Assembly (NCBI RefSeq): GCF_028682475.1
Contig: NZ_JANHLE010000011.1
Span: 105,053 to 169,052 of the forward strand
DNA length: 64,000 bases
Direction: 5' to 3'
Source: Pseudomonas putida
Lineage (GTDB): Bacteria > Pseudomonadota > Gammaproteobacteria > Pseudomonadales > Pseudomonadaceae
Shown here: positions 1 to 9,629 of the stretch, one piece after another
Numbering within the stretch: position 1 is the stretch's first letter
Layout: each line of letters opens with the position of its first letter
Notes under the pieces: model-generated
What the model saw: the letters and a program-made list of their open reading frames with translations, nothing else
What the model was told of the DNA's origin: nothing
Databases searched by the model: none
Position numbers and translations under genes: made by a program

Positions 1-344
1 GCGGCGGTGCGAATGGCGGTGGTCAGGGTCATTTCACTGAGCAGCACCGGCGCGCCGGTATCAACGTCGCCGAGGGCGCCGAACGCCATCACGGTCAGCA
101 TGCCGCGCTGGGTGTTCTTGGGGTGACCGTTGACGTATTTGAAGGCGTACAGGTTGCGGTCGGACACCGGCATCAGCTCGATCACGCCATCAGGGGAGTG
201 ATTGGCCAGGCGTGGACATTTCTCGAAGTCGTGCCAACGCAAGTAGTCTTCACGGATGTACTCGGCCATTTCGCTGATGCAGGTGCTCAGGCCTTTACGG
301 GCAACCAGGCGGCTGAGGTCAGTCACATCGATATAGCGGGTCAT
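1..344 (-). CDS. Ornithine cyclodeaminase, N-terminal part (cut by window edge)
   Basis: The reverse strand encodes about 114 residues from an ATG at 344, preceded by an AAAGGAG ribosome site at 350-356; the gene runs off the left edge. The protein starts MTRYIDVTDLSRLV and contains GVIELMPVSD, YAFKYVNGHPKNT and a VMAFG...DVDTGAPVLLSEM stretch, which are hallmarks of the ornithine cyclodeaminase / mu-crystallin family. Members deaminate and cyclise L-ornithine to L-proline with NAD(H) bound by a Rossmann fold that would lie beyond the edge. It follows the sigma-54 activator gene on the same strand after 154 bases, so read-through from that gene is possible. A related lysine or other amino-acid cyclodeaminase cannot be excluded from the N-terminus alone. 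Confidence 0.85.
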   Translation of the reverse strand, partial: MTRYIDVTDLSRLVARKGLSTCISEMAEYIREDYLRWHDFEKCPRLANHSPDGVIELMPVSDRNLYAFKYVNGHPKNTQRGMLTVMAFGALGDVDTGAPVLLSEMTLTTAIRTA

Positions 345-498
345 GACGAACTCCTTTGTTATTGGCATCGAGGCACGTATTCGGGGGCAGTGTGCCTATT
401 GTCGATGCATCGCCGGGTATATCTCGGCTGAAGCACAGCGCGCGCTCAGCGGCTTCAGCTGAAATATGAACTTTGACAGCGGAATCGGCTGTTTGCGT

Positions 499-2292
499 TT
501 AGCCGTCGGTCAGACCTTGAGCATGCAAGCGCTTGTAGAGGGTGGTGCGACTAATGCCCAGGTCGCGGGCCAGGGCTGAAACGTTGCCTTTGAGCGCTTG
601 CAGGCGCAGGTTCAGGTCGTGTTCTTCAGGCGCGAAGGGTGGGCCCGGCTCGACTTCTTGCGTAGCAGGCAGTTCGTTGAAGAAGCTGTCTGGCAGGTGT
701 TCCAGGGCGATAGGTTGGCGGCCTGCCAGGGCCAGAGCGACTTGCAGAGTGCAGGCAAGCTGGCGCAGGTTGCCCGGCCATGGATGCTGTAACAGCAGTT
801 GCAATACTTTGCTGTCCAGTTGTTGCGGCGCGTCGACATCGCGGTAGTGCTGGTGGATCTGCTCGATCAGCGCCAGGCGATCACTGCGTTCGCGAAGTGG
901 TGGCAAGGTCAGGCTGAGGCCGGCGATTCGATAGTACAGGTCCTGGCGGAAGCTTCCCTGGCGCACCTTTTCGGGCAGATCCTGATGTGTGGCCGAAATG
1001 ACCCGGATATCCACCGGCACCGGATCGCCACTGCCCAGTGGCTGGATGCAGCGGGTCTGGAGAAAGCGCAGCAACCGCGCCTGGGTGGGCAGTGGCATGT
1101 CGCCGATTTCGTCGAGAAAGACGATACCGTGTTCGGCCTTGCGAATCAGGCCGGGGTTACCTTTGTGGTGGGCGCCGGTGAACGCGCCTTTCTCGTAGCC
1201 GAAAAGCTCCGACTCCACCAGATCGGCCGGAATCGCTGCGCAGTTGACCGCGATCAACGGCTGGTTGCGACGGCTGCTGGCTTCGTGCAGGGCTTTGACG
1301 AAGACCTCTTTGCCAGCTCCGGTCTCGCCCTGGATCAACAGCGGAATGTCCTTTTCCAGTAGCAACCCCGCCTGTCGTAGCGCTTTGGCGATACGTGGGT
1401 CGCAGTCGGCGGGTGGCTGTCGGTGCGTAATGGTCGAGGGGGTTGTCAGCGGCTCACGCAACAGGCAGTGAAAGCGATTGCGTCCGGCCACCTGCACGGC
1501 AAAAGGCTGCCCCGCAGCATGCTGCAACAACTCTGGCAGCGGCGTCTGGAACAGTTGTTCAAGGGTGTACTGCAAGGCTGGCTGACAGAGCAGGCTGTCG
1601 GCCCGGCGATTGGCGGCCAGGATGCGGCCGCGGTCATCGAACAGCAGCAGCCCGGCCCACTGGCTGTCGAGGTTGTTCGAGCCGGTATTGAAACTCAATT
1701 GTCGGTACTGCCCAGCATAGCGCGCGATGATCAGGCGGTTTTCCAGGCTCTGGCTCATCATCCGCACCATGCCCAGGGTTTGCGAGGCTGGCAGGTAGCT
1801 GTCGCTGGACACATCCAGCACGCCGATCAGGCGCCGTTCGGCGTCGAACAATGGCGCGGCGGCGCTGGCCATGTAGCGGTTGCGCTTGAGAAAGTGCTCA
1901 TCCTGGCCCACATGCACCGCCTCGACGCAGGCCAGGGCGGTGCCGATGGCATTGGTGCCAACCCCCTGTTCCAGCCAGCGGGCACCGGCGGCAAAACCGT
2001 GTTGCTGGCGCGGGTCGATAAAGCGCCGGGTGCCCCAGGTTTCCAGAAGCTGGCCTTGGTCATCGCTGAGCATGATCAGGTAGCTGGAATTGCCCAGCAG
2101 GTGATTGAACTGCGGGATCACCTCGTCACGGGTGGTGCGCAGCAGGACGTGCTGACGTTCAAGCAGCTCGTCGAGGCCGGCAGCGGACAGCTCACCAAAG
2201 TCGGGTGCTGATTGATGGTCCAGACCGTAATCACGGCAGCGCGCCCAGGAGGCCTGGATCAATTGGTCATGGGATGCAATGGAGACGGCCAT
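499..2292 (-). CDS. Sigma-54-dependent activator, GAF-AAA+-Fis (AcoR type)
   Basis: This 597-residue protein is an enhancer-binding activator of sigma-54 RNA polymerase. A GAF sensor with the AcoR-type motifs GTNAIGTAL (112-120) and MASAAAPLFD (141-150) comes first, then a PAS-like stretch (about 210-270). The AAA+ core has Walker A GETGAGKE (322-329), the sigma-54 contact loop GAFTGA (369-374) and Walker B VFLDEIGD (391-398). A Fis-type helix-turn-helix ends the protein (about 569-588). No phosphoacceptor receiver domain is present, so it is probably ligand-controlled through GAF. It is divergent from the ABC importer operon at 2541, whose upstream region carries a -24/-12 promoter and six TGTTCA repeats, making that operon the likely target. 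The inducer is unknown. Confidence 0.93.
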   Translation of the reverse strand: MAVSIASHDQLIQASWARCRDYGLDHQSAPDFGELSAAGLDELLERQHVLLRTTRDEVIPQFNHLLGNSSYLIMLSDDQGQLLETWGTRRFIDPRQQHGFAAGARWLEQGVGTNAIGTALACVEAVHVGQDEHFLKRNRYMASAAAPLFDAERRLIGVLDVSSDSYLPASQTLGMVRMMSQSLENRLIIARYAGQYRQLSFNTGSNNLDSQWAGLLLFDDRGRILAANRRADSLLCQPALQYTLEQLFQTPLPELLQHAAGQPFAVQVAGRNRFHCLLREPLTTPSTITHRQPPADCDPRIAKALRQAGLLLEKDIPLLIQGETGAGKEVFVKALHEASSRRNQPLIAVNCAAIPADLVESELFGYEKGAFTGAHHKGNPGLIRKAEHGIVFLDEIGDMPLPTQARLLRFLQTRCIQPLGSGDPVPVDIRVISATHQDLPEKVRQGSFRQDLYYRIAGLSLTLPPLRERSDRLALIEQIHQHYRDVDAPQQLDSKVLQLLLQHPWPGNLRQLACTLQVALALAGRQPIALEHLPDSFFNELPATQEVEPGPPFAPEEHDLNLRLQALKGNVSALARDLGISRTTLYKRLHAQGLTDG

Positions 2293-2337
2293 GGGCGTTT
2301 CCTCTGCCAGCGTTGTCGTTTTTGTGTGATCCAGTGT

Positions 2338-2407
2338 TGTTCAGTCCTGTTCATTGTCAATGTCAGGGCTGTTCAGGTGTTCAGTGGTTACTGTTCATTT
2401 GTGTTCA
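2338..2407 (+). promoter_or_regulatory. Array of six TGTTCA direct repeats, probable activator-binding region
   Basis: TGTTCA occurs at 2338, 2348, 2370, 2378, 2392 and 2402 (first bases), all in the same orientation, within 70 bases. Near-copies TTGTCA and ATGTCA lie at 2354 and 2360. The array sits between the divergent activator and the importer operon, 75 to 144 bases upstream of the -24/-12 element, the usual place for enhancer sites of sigma-54 activators. Binding by the adjacent activator is an inference. Confidence 0.5.
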
Positions 2408-2481
2408 GGCGTGAATCGTCAGTTGCCGTGGTAGTAGAGAAAGTAGTGCCGCGACAATGACTTATCGGTGGTCGCCAGCAC

Positions 2482-2497
2482 TGGCATGAATCTGGCT
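2482..2497 (+). promoter_or_regulatory. Candidate sigma-54 (-24/-12) promoter of the ABC importer operon
   Basis: The 16 bases TGGCATGAATCTGGCT match the family consensus TGGCACG-N4-TTGCW closely. The invariant GG (2483-2484) and GC (2495-2496) are exactly 10 bases apart. Transcription would start near 2508, about 33 bases before the first importer gene. A divergent sigma-54 activator gene strengthens the call. Confidence 0.62.
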
Positions 2498-2540
2498 CTG
2501 CAGCAAAGGCCTGTCCGATAACAACAATCAGGGCCGCCCC

Positions 2541-3635
2541 ATGTCGCTTACGCTGGAGCACGTCAGCCGCATCGTCGACAACCAGCGCTGGATTGTCGAT
2601 GCCAGCCTCAGTTTCGAGCCGGGCTCGTTCAATGTTCTGCTCGGTCGCACCTTGTCCGGCAAGACCAGCCTGATGCGCCTGATGGCCGGGCTGGATCGCC
2701 CTGACCAGGGGCGGGTGCTGATGAATGGTGTGGATGTCACGGGTCGGCCGGTACGCCAGCGCAATGTGTCGATGGTCTATCAGCAGTTCATCAACTACCC
2801 GACCCTCAGCGTTTTCGAAAACATTGCGTCACCGCTTCGCCAGGCGCGCATGAGCGAGGAACAGATTCGCCACAAAGTGCATCAGACTGCGCAGATGCTG
2901 CGTATCGAGCCCTTCTTGCAGCGCCTGCCGCTGGAACTGTCCGGTGGTCAGCAGCAGCGCACGGCCATGGCCCGCGCGCTGGTCAAGGATGCCGAGCTGA
3001 TCCTGTTCGACGAGCCGCTGGTCAACCTGGACTACAAACTGCGTGAAGAACTGCGCCAGGAAATGCGCGAACTGTTCGCCTCCCGGCACTGCATTGTCGT
3101 CTATGCCACCACCGAGCCGAACGAGGCGTTGGCTCTGGGCGGCACTACCACCATCCTGCATGAGGGTTGCATCGTGCAGAGTGGTGCGACCGCTCAGGTC
3201 TATCACCAGCCGCGTACGGTGCTGGCTGCCGAGCTGTTTTCCGAACCGCCGATCAACCTGATTGCCGGGCGCATCAGCGGCAATGAAGTGAGTTTTGCCG
3301 GGGCTGTGCACTTCGCCATGAATGCCGACCTGCGCCGTATCGGTGACGGTGAATACCGCTTTGGCGTGCGCCCCAGCCATATCAGCCTGGTGCCGTCGAA
3401 TGACGATGACCTTGAGCTGGCGGTGCTGGTGGAGTTGGCGGAGATCAGTGGTTCGGAAACCTTCCTGCATGTGCGCAGCGAGCACTTTCGCATCATCCTG
3501 CACCTGTCCGGGGTGCACGAGTACCACGTCGATGCGCCAATTCGGGTGTTTATCCCGACCCACAAGCTGTTCGTCTTCGACCGTTCAGGTGTGTTGGTGC
3601 AAGCGCCGGGCGCGCGTGAAGTGAGGGTCGCCTGA
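2541..3635 (+). CDS. ABC importer ATP-binding protein (GlpS-like), degenerate Walker A
   Basis: This 364-residue protein is a MalK/UgpC-type importer ATPase, most like GlpS of the rhizobial glycerol importer. It has a canonical signature LSGGQQQR (133-140) and Walker B LILFDEP (153-159), followed by a C-terminal regulatory (TOBE-like) part. Two catalytic elements are off consensus: the P-loop reads GRTLSGKT (35-42) where GxxGxGKT is expected, and the H-loop histidine is threonine (about T191, in YATTEP). The start ATG is 33 bases after the predicted sigma-54 start site. The stop overlaps the ATG of the next ATPase gene, so the two are translationally coupled and probably form a heterodimer. 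The substrate is not proven. Confidence 0.9.
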   Translation: MSLTLEHVSRIVDNQRWIVDASLSFEPGSFNVLLGRTLSGKTSLMRLMAGLDRPDQGRVLMNGVDVTGRPVRQRNVSMVYQQFINYPTLSVFENIASPLRQARMSEEQIRHKVHQTAQMLRIEPFLQRLPLELSGGQQQRTAMARALVKDAELILFDEPLVNLDYKLREELRQEMRELFASRHCIVVYATTEPNEALALGGTTTILHEGCIVQSGATAQVYHQPRTVLAAELFSEPPINLIAGRISGNEVSFAGAVHFAMNADLRRIGDGEYRFGVRPSHISLVPSNDDDLELAVLVELAEISGSETFLHVRSEHFRIILHLSGVHEYHVDAPIRVFIPTHKLFVFDRSGVLVQAPGAREVRVA

Positions 3636-4732
3636 TGGCCGAGATTCGCCTGCAGCAGTTGGCCCACAGCTACAACCGAACCCCTGCCGGCGCCGATGAC
3701 TATGCCTTGCGCGAGCTGGAGCATGTCTGGGCCCAGGGCGGCGCCTATGCCTTGCTCGGGCCTTCGGGCTGCGGCAAGTCGACCTTGCTCAATATCATTT
3801 CCGGGCTGCTCAGCCCCTCGCAAGGCCAGGTGTTGTTCGATGGCAAGGTGGTCAATGAGCTGTCGCCGCAGGCGCGTAATATCGCTCAGGTTTTTCAGTT
3901 TCCGGTGGTGTACGACACCATGACGGTGTTCGATAACCTGGCTTTTCCCTTGCGTAATCAGGGCATGGACGAGGCCCGGGTGCGGAGCAAGGTGGAAGAG
4001 ATCGCCGAGGTGCTCGAGCTCGGCCCGGCGCTGAAGAAGAAGGCCCGTAATCTCAGTGCCGATGAAAAGCAGAAAGTCTCCATGGGTCGCGGCCTGGTAC
4101 GTGATGATGTCTCCGCGATCCTCTTCGACGAGCCGCTGACGGTGATCGACCCGCACCTGAAGTGGAAACTGCGGCGAAAGCTCAAGCAGATTCACGAGCA
4201 GTTCAACATCACCATGATCTACGTGACCCATGATCAGCTCGAGGCTTCGACCTTCGCCGACAAGATCGCGGTGATGTATGGCGGGCAGATCGTCCAGTTC
4301 GGTACGCCGCGGGAGCTGTTCGAGCGGCCGCGGCATACCTTTGTCGGCTATTTCATCGGCAGTCCGGGGATGAACCTGATCGATGTGCAGCCGCAGCCGG
4401 GCGGTGTCGGCTTTGCCGGTGTTCATCTAGCGCTGCCGAAAGCATTGCAGGCACGTCTGGCCAGCACACCGGCTACGCGCCTGCAGGTCGGTATCCGCCC
4501 GGAGTTCGTGCAGGTGCGCGAGGCGCCATTTGATGACGCTTTTACTGCCCGGGTGGTGGACGTCGAAGACCTGGGCACCTACCGGATTCTGACCCTGGAA
4601 CTGGACGGCGTGGCCCTGAAAGTGCGCCTTGGGGAAGACCGGGTGGTGCCACAGGGCCAGGCCTGGATCAGTTTTCCGGCGCAGTGGTTGATGCTGTATG
4701 CCGACGACGTTCTGCTGGAGGCCGCACCATGA
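3635..4732 (+). CDS. ABC importer ATP-binding protein (GlpT-like ATPase), degenerate signature
   Basis: This second importer ATPase of 365 residues has a perfect Walker A GPSGCGKST (42-50), Walker B AILFDEP (161-167) and H-loop histidine (H199 in YVTHDQ). Its ABC signature is LSADEKQK (140-147) instead of LSGGQ, and its D-loop region reads LTVID. It is therefore the mirror image of the preceding ATPase, and the two would form one consensus and one degenerate ATP site. It overlaps the previous stop by one base and the permease start by four (ATGA at 4729). The family precedent is the rhizobial GlpST pair; it is unrelated to the glycerol-3-phosphate antiporter also called GlpT. Confidence 0.9.
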   Translation: MAEIRLQQLAHSYNRTPAGADDYALRELEHVWAQGGAYALLGPSGCGKSTLLNIISGLLSPSQGQVLFDGKVVNELSPQARNIAQVFQFPVVYDTMTVFDNLAFPLRNQGMDEARVRSKVEEIAEVLELGPALKKKARNLSADEKQKVSMGRGLVRDDVSAILFDEPLTVIDPHLKWKLRRKLKQIHEQFNITMIYVTHDQLEASTFADKIAVMYGGQIVQFGTPRELFERPRHTFVGYFIGSPGMNLIDVQPQPGGVGFAGVHLALPKALQARLASTPATRLQVGIRPEFVQVREAPFDDAFTARVVDVEDLGTYRILTLELDGVALKVRLGEDRVVPQGQAWISFPAQWLMLYADDVLLEAAP

Positions 4733-5592
4733 ACAAAGTGCCTAACAACAAGGCCTGGTGGCTGGTGCTGCCGGTGTTCCTGCTGGTGGCCTTCAGTGCG
4801 GTGATACCGATGATGACCGTGGTCAATTACTCGGTGCAGGACATTTTCGACCAGTCCAGCCGCTACTTCGTCGGTGCCGACTGGTATCGCCAGGTATTGC
4901 AGGATCCGCGTCTGCACGATTCCTTGCTGCGCCAGTTCGTCTATTCCGGCTGTGTGCTGTTGATCGAGATTCCCTTGGGAATAGCTATTGCCCTGACCAT
5001 GCCGACCAAGGGGCGCTGGTCGTCGCTGTGCCTGATCGTCATGGCCATCCCGCTGCTGATTCCGTGGAACGTGGTCGGCACTATCTGGCAGATCTTCGGC
5101 CGTGCCGACATCGGCCTGCTCGGCGCGTCGTTGAACCAGTTGGGCATCAACTACAACTATGCGGCCAACACCATGGACGCCTGGGTCACGGTGCTGGTGA
5201 TGGATGTCTGGCACTGGACTTCGCTGGTGGCGCTGCTGTGTTACTCCGGGCTCAGGGCAATCCCGGATGTCTATTACCAGGCCGCGCGCATCGATCGCGC
5301 TTCGGCCTGGGCGGTGTTCCGGCATATCCAGTTACCGAAGATGAAGAACGTACTGCTGATCGCAGTGATGCTGCGCTTCATGGACAGTTTCATGATCTAC
5401 ACCGAGCCCTTCGTGCTGACCGGCGGCGGACCGGGCAATGCCACCACCTTCCTCAGTCAAACCCTGACCCAGATGGCGGTAGGGCAGTTCGACCTGGGTC
5501 CGGCCGCGGCGTTTTCGCTGGTGTATTTCCTCATCATCCTGCTGGTGTCCTGGCTGTTCTACACCGCCATGACCCATGCCGACAAAGACTAG
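4729..5592 (+). CDS. ABC importer inner-membrane permease 1 (GlpP/UgpA-like)
   Basis: The 287-residue protein is a MalF-type permease with about six membrane segments; the first is close to the N-terminus (WWLVLPVFLLVAFSAVIP). The EAA loop that contacts the ATPases is visible around YYQAARIDRASAWAVFRHIQ. The ATG at 4729 is chosen because it overlaps the previous stop as ATGA and directly precedes the MNKVPNNKAWW start typical of such permeases; an upstream in-frame start at 4684 would add 15 residues with no membrane role. It would form the channel with the next gene product. Confidence 0.9.
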   Translation: MNKVPNNKAWWLVLPVFLLVAFSAVIPMMTVVNYSVQDIFDQSSRYFVGADWYRQVLQDPRLHDSLLRQFVYSGCVLLIEIPLGIAIALTMPTKGRWSSLCLIVMAIPLLIPWNVVGTIWQIFGRADIGLLGASLNQLGINYNYAANTMDAWVTVLVMDVWHWTSLVALLCYSGLRAIPDVYYQAARIDRASAWAVFRHIQLPKMKNVLLIAVMLRFMDSFMIYTEPFVLTGGGPGNATTFLSQTLTQMAVGQFDLGPAAAFSLVYFLIILLVSWLFYTAMTHADKD

Positions 5593-5602
5593 GAGGGCGC
5601 TC

Positions 5603-6403
<801 letters not shown>

Positions 6404-6414
6404 GGAGGCACGCG

Positions 6415-6687
6415 ATGGACTGGATGGCCTGGACCCTGCCGACCGCCGTGTTCTTCACCGCGATTGGCCTGCTGCTGGTGGGCATGACGATAGCTGAACT
6501 GCGCCGGCCGTGTGTCGAGCGCCGCGGTTTTCTGCCGATTGCCACGACCCGCGGCGATCGGTTGTTCATCGGGCTGCTGGTCAGCGCTTATCTGCACCTG
6601 CTGATCATCGGGGTTAGTGACTGGAATCTCTGGGTGGCCTCACTGCTGTCGGGGGTGTGGCTGTTGGTGGTGATGCGCTGGGGTTAG
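6415..6687 (+). CDS. Small membrane protein, DUF2160 family
   Basis: This 90-residue protein has two to three hydrophobic segments (about residues 8-25, 55-68 and 72-87) separated by a basic loop (ELRRPCVERRGF). From memory, DUF2160 proteins are found in GlpSTPQV-like importer operons between permease and binding-protein genes, as here. The role is unknown; an accessory membrane subunit of the importer is an inference. It is preceded by a GAGGAGG ribosome site that overlaps the end of the previous gene. Confidence 0.8.
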   Translation: MDWMAWTLPTAVFFTAIGLLLVGMTIAELRRPCVERRGFLPIATTRGDRLFIGLLVSAYLHLLIIGVSDWNLWVASLLSGVWLLVVMRWG

Positions 6688-6737
6688 CCGAAACGATTCG
6701 GTCAGGCTCCATGGGAATACTCAATCGGGAGATCACG

Positions 6738-8477
6738 ATGTTCGACAACAACAAGAATCGGCGATATTTGACCCTGGCCGCCTTGCTCGTGCTCGGCAGT
6801 TTCCACGCCAGTGCCTGGGCCGACGCCTATGAAGACGCGGCGAAGAAATGGATCGGCAGCGAGTTCAAGCCGTCGACCCTGACGCCGGAACAACAGCTCG
6901 AAGAGTTGAAGTGGTTCATCAAAGCCTCGGAACCGTTCCGTGGCATGAAGATCAACGTGGTGTCGGAAACCATTGCCACTCACGAATACGAATCCAAGGT
7001 ACTGGCCAAGGCCTTCAGCGAGATCACCGGGATCAAGCTGACCCACGACCTGCTGCAGGAAGGTGACGTGGTGGAGAAGCTGCAGACCCAGATGCAGTCG
7101 GACAAGAACATCTATGACGGCTGGGTCAACGATTCCGATCTGATCGGTACGCACTTTCGCTATGGCAAGACTGAATCCATTACTGACCTCATGGCCAACG
7201 AGGGCAAGGACTACACCTCGCCGACCCTGGATCTGAAGGACTTTATCGGCATCTCTTTTACCACCGCGCCTGACGGCAAGGTTTACCAATTGCCCGACCA
7301 ACAGTTCGCCAACCTCTACTGGTTCCGCGCCGACTGGTTCGACCGGCCGGACCTGAAAGCCAGATTCAAGGAAAAGTACGGTTACGATCTGGGGGTTCCG
7401 GTCAACTGGTCGGCCTACGAAGATATCGCCAAGTTCTTCAGTGAAGACGTCAAGGAGATCGACGGCAAGCGTGTTTATGGGCACATGGACTACGGCAAGA
7501 AAGACCCGTCGCTGGGCTGGCGCTTCACCGATGCCTGGTTCTCCATGGCCGGGGGTGGCGACAAGGGCCTGCCCAATGGCTTGCCGGTGGATGAGTGGGG
7601 GATTCGTGTCGAGGACTGTCATCCGGTCGGCTCCAGCGTCACCCGGGGTGGCGACACCAATGGCCCGGCAGCAGTCTACGCCACGCAGAAATACGTCGAC
7701 TGGATGCGCGCCTATGCGCCGCCGGAAGCGCAAGGCATGACGTTCTCCGAGTCTGGCCCGGTGCCGTCCCAGGGCAACATTGCCCAGCAGATCTTCTGGT
7801 ATACCGCCTTTACCGCCGACATGACCAAGCCGGGCTTGCCGGTGATGAACGCCGATGGCACGCCGAAATGGCGTATGGCGCCGTCACCCAAAGGACCGTA
7901 CTGGGAGGAGGGCATGAAGCTGGGGTATCAGGATGCCGGTTCCTGGACCTTCCTCAAGTCGACCCCGGAAAAACAGCGTCTGGCGGCCTGGCTGTATGCC
8001 CAGTTCGTTACCTCCAAGACCGTTTCGCTGAAAAAGACCATCGTTGGCCTGACCCCGATCCGCGAGTCGGACATCAATTCCCAGGCCATGACCGATCTTG
8101 CGCCCAAACTCGGCGGTCTGGTGGAGTTCTACCGCAGCCCGGCGCGGGTGCAATGGACCCCGACCGGCACCAACGTACCGGACTACCCGCGCCTGGCGCA
8201 GTTGTGGTGGAGCCATATTGCCGAAGCGGCCAGTGGTGACAAGACGCCGCAGGAGGCGCTGGATGGTCTGGCCCGTGACCAGGACAAGATCCTCGAACGG
8301 CTGGAACGCTCCAAGGCTCAGGCGACTTGCGCGCCCAAGCTCAACCCGGAGCGTGATGCCCAGTACTGGTTCGATCAGCCGGGTGCACCGAAGCCGAAGC
8401 TGGCCAACGAGAAGCCCAAAGGCGAAACGGTAAGCTACAGCGAACTGCTCAAGTCGTGGGAGGCGGCGCGTAACTGA
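6738..8477 (+). CDS. Large extracytoplasmic solute-binding protein of the importer (GlpV-like)
   Basis: This 579-residue protein begins with a typical Sec signal (basic MFDNNKNRR, hydrophobic core, cleavage expected after A28 in SAWA-DAY). It is longer than common sugar-binding proteins (about 400-450) but matches the size of the GlpV-type family. The ATG at 6738 is chosen because a GGGAG site lies upstream and the signal peptide starts there. It closes the importer operon; a REP hairpin follows the stop. By family the ligand would be glycerol or a related polyol, but no glycerol kinase or dehydrogenase gene is in the window, so the substrate stays open. Confidence 0.88.
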   Translation: MFDNNKNRRYLTLAALLVLGSFHASAWADAYEDAAKKWIGSEFKPSTLTPEQQLEELKWFIKASEPFRGMKINVVSETIATHEYESKVLAKAFSEITGIKLTHDLLQEGDVVEKLQTQMQSDKNIYDGWVNDSDLIGTHFRYGKTESITDLMANEGKDYTSPTLDLKDFIGISFTTAPDGKVYQLPDQQFANLYWFRADWFDRPDLKARFKEKYGYDLGVPVNWSAYEDIAKFFSEDVKEIDGKRVYGHMDYGKKDPSLGWRFTDAWFSMAGGGDKGLPNGLPVDEWGIRVEDCHPVGSSVTRGGDTNGPAAVYATQKYVDWMRAYAPPEAQGMTFSESGPVPSQGNIAQQIFWYTAFTADMTKPGLPVMNADGTPKWRMAPSPKGPYWEEGMKLGYQDAGSWTFLKSTPEKQRLAAWLYAQFVTSKTVSLKKTIVGLTPIRESDINSQAMTDLAPKLGGLVEFYRSPARVQWTPTGTNVPDYPRLAQLWWSHIAEAASGDKTPQEALDGLARDQDKILERLERSKAQATCAPKLNPERDAQYWFDQPGAPKPKLANEKPKGETVSYSELLKSWEAARN

Positions 8478-8481
8478 AAGC

Positions 8482-8548
8482 ATCGCGGGGCAAGCCCGCT
8501 CCCACCGGCCCAATGACACCCCCGGTGGGAGCGGGCTTGCCCCGCGAT
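8482..8548. repeat. REP-type palindrome 1
   Basis: Two 27-base arms (8482-8508 and 8522-8548) are perfect inverted copies, with a 13-base loop. The arms contain the Pseudomonas REP core GCGGGCTTGCCCCGCGAT. It lies between the convergent importer operon and folD. The same core recurs at 34699-34762 with the arms in the opposite orientation. Confidence 0.9.
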
Positions 8549-8566
8549 CGGCCTCAAACCAGGCAC

Positions 8567-8596
8567 AAAAAAACGGCACCTTCACAGGTGCCGTTC
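8567..8596 (-). terminator. Rho-independent terminator of folD
   Basis: On the reverse strand a stem of AACGGCACCT / AGGTGCCGTT with a short loop is followed by a run of seven T. It begins 21 bases after the folD stop. Confidence 0.9.
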
Positions 8597-8616
8597 TTCA
8601 TTTCTGCTTTCAACCC

Positions 8617-9471
8617 TTACTTATGCAGCTCTTCCGCTGCATACAACGTGTTCTCCAGCAGGCAGGCGCGGGTCATCGGCCCGACACCACCTGGCACCGG
8701 CGTGATCCAGCCGGCACGGGGCAGGGCGGTCTCGTAGACCACGTCACCGACCAGCTTGCCATCTTCCTGACGGTTGATGCCGACGTCGATGACGATCGCG
8801 CCTTCCTTGATCCACTCACCTTTGACCAGGCCTGGCTTGCCAGCGGCAACCACGACCAGATCGGCGCGGCCAACGTGACCGGCCAGGTCCTTGGTGAAAC
8901 GGTGGGTGACAGTAACGGTGCAGCCGGCCAGCAGCAGCTCCATGGCCATTGGCCGGCCGACGATGTTCGACGCACCGACGACCACGGCGTTCATGCCGTA
9001 CAGATCCTGACCGGTGCTTTGCAGCAGGGTCATGATGCCTTTCGGCGTGCACGGGCGCAGCAGCGGGATACGCTGGGCCAGACGGCCGACGTTATAAGGA
9101 TGGAAACCATCGACATCCTTGTCCGGGCGAATGCGCTCGAGCAGCAGCGAGGCGTCCAGATGAGCCGGCAGTGGCAACTGCAGCAGGATGCCGTCGATGT
9201 TCGCATCGTCATTGAGGCGATCGATCAGGTCGGTCAGGGCTTTCTGGGTAGTCTCGCTGGGCAGGTCGAATGCCTGGGAGATAAAGCCGACTTCTTCACA
9301 GTCCTTGCGCTTGTGCGAAACATAGACCTGAGAAGCGGGGTCGGTGCCGACCAGGATCACCGCCAGGCCTGGGGTACGCAGGCCTTGCTGGCGACGCTCC
9401 ACAACACGTTGGGCGATCTGCTGGCGCAGGCTGGCGGCGATCGCCTTGCCGTCTATAAGGTGTGCAGTCAT
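8617..9471 (-). CDS. folD: Bifunctional methylene-THF dehydrogenase / methenyl-THF cyclohydrolase
   Basis: The 284-residue cytosolic enzyme interconverts 5,10-methylene-, methenyl- and 10-formyl-tetrahydrofolate using NADP. Family signatures are clear: [13 protein letters not shown] with the catalytic lysine (about 50-60), [26 protein letters not shown] in the dinucleotide-binding domain, and the C-terminal [10 protein letters not shown]. Length and start match FolD of other pseudomonads. It stands alone and ends in a strong terminator. The tRNA genes upstream are divergent. Confidence 0.97.
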   Translation of the reverse strand: MTAHLIDGKAIAASLRQQIAQRVVERRQQGLRTPGLAVILVGTDPASQVYVSHKRKDCEEVGFISQAFDLPSETTQKALTDLIDRLNDDANIDGILLQLPLPAHLDASLLLERIRPDKDVDGFHPYNVGRLAQRIPLLRPCTPKGIMTLLQSTGQDLYGMNAVVVGASNIVGRPMAMELLLAGCTVTVTHRFTKDLAGHVGRADLVVVAAGKPGLVKGEWIKEGAIVIDVGINRQEDGKLVGDVVYETALPRAGWITPVPGGVGPMTRACLLENTLYAAEELHK

Positions 9472-9602
9472 GACGCGTGATTAACCATCGAGAGGGAATA
9501 AAAAGAGCGCGCATTCTCGCATGAAGGGGGCCGAGGGCAAAGGCGCTTGGTCCGGCTATTCCCCTAAGCCCTTAAATAAAATGAATTTTTTTCAAAAAAG
9601 AG

Positions 9603-9629
9603 TTGACGACCTAACCACTCGTCTATAAC
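9603..9629 (+). promoter_or_regulatory. Possible sigma-70 promoter for the tRNA cluster
   Basis: TTGACG (9603-9608) and TATAAC (9624-9629) are separated by 15 bases, short of the ideal 17, in an otherwise gene-free AT-rich stretch. A leader of about 120 bases would precede tRNA-Arg, so a promoter closer to the gene is also possible. Confidence 0.35.

Noticed and set aside
4684..4728. Upstream start for permease 1 adding 15 residues
   Set aside because: The extra residues are polar and overlap the ATPase gene; the ATGA overlap at 4729 is the better start.
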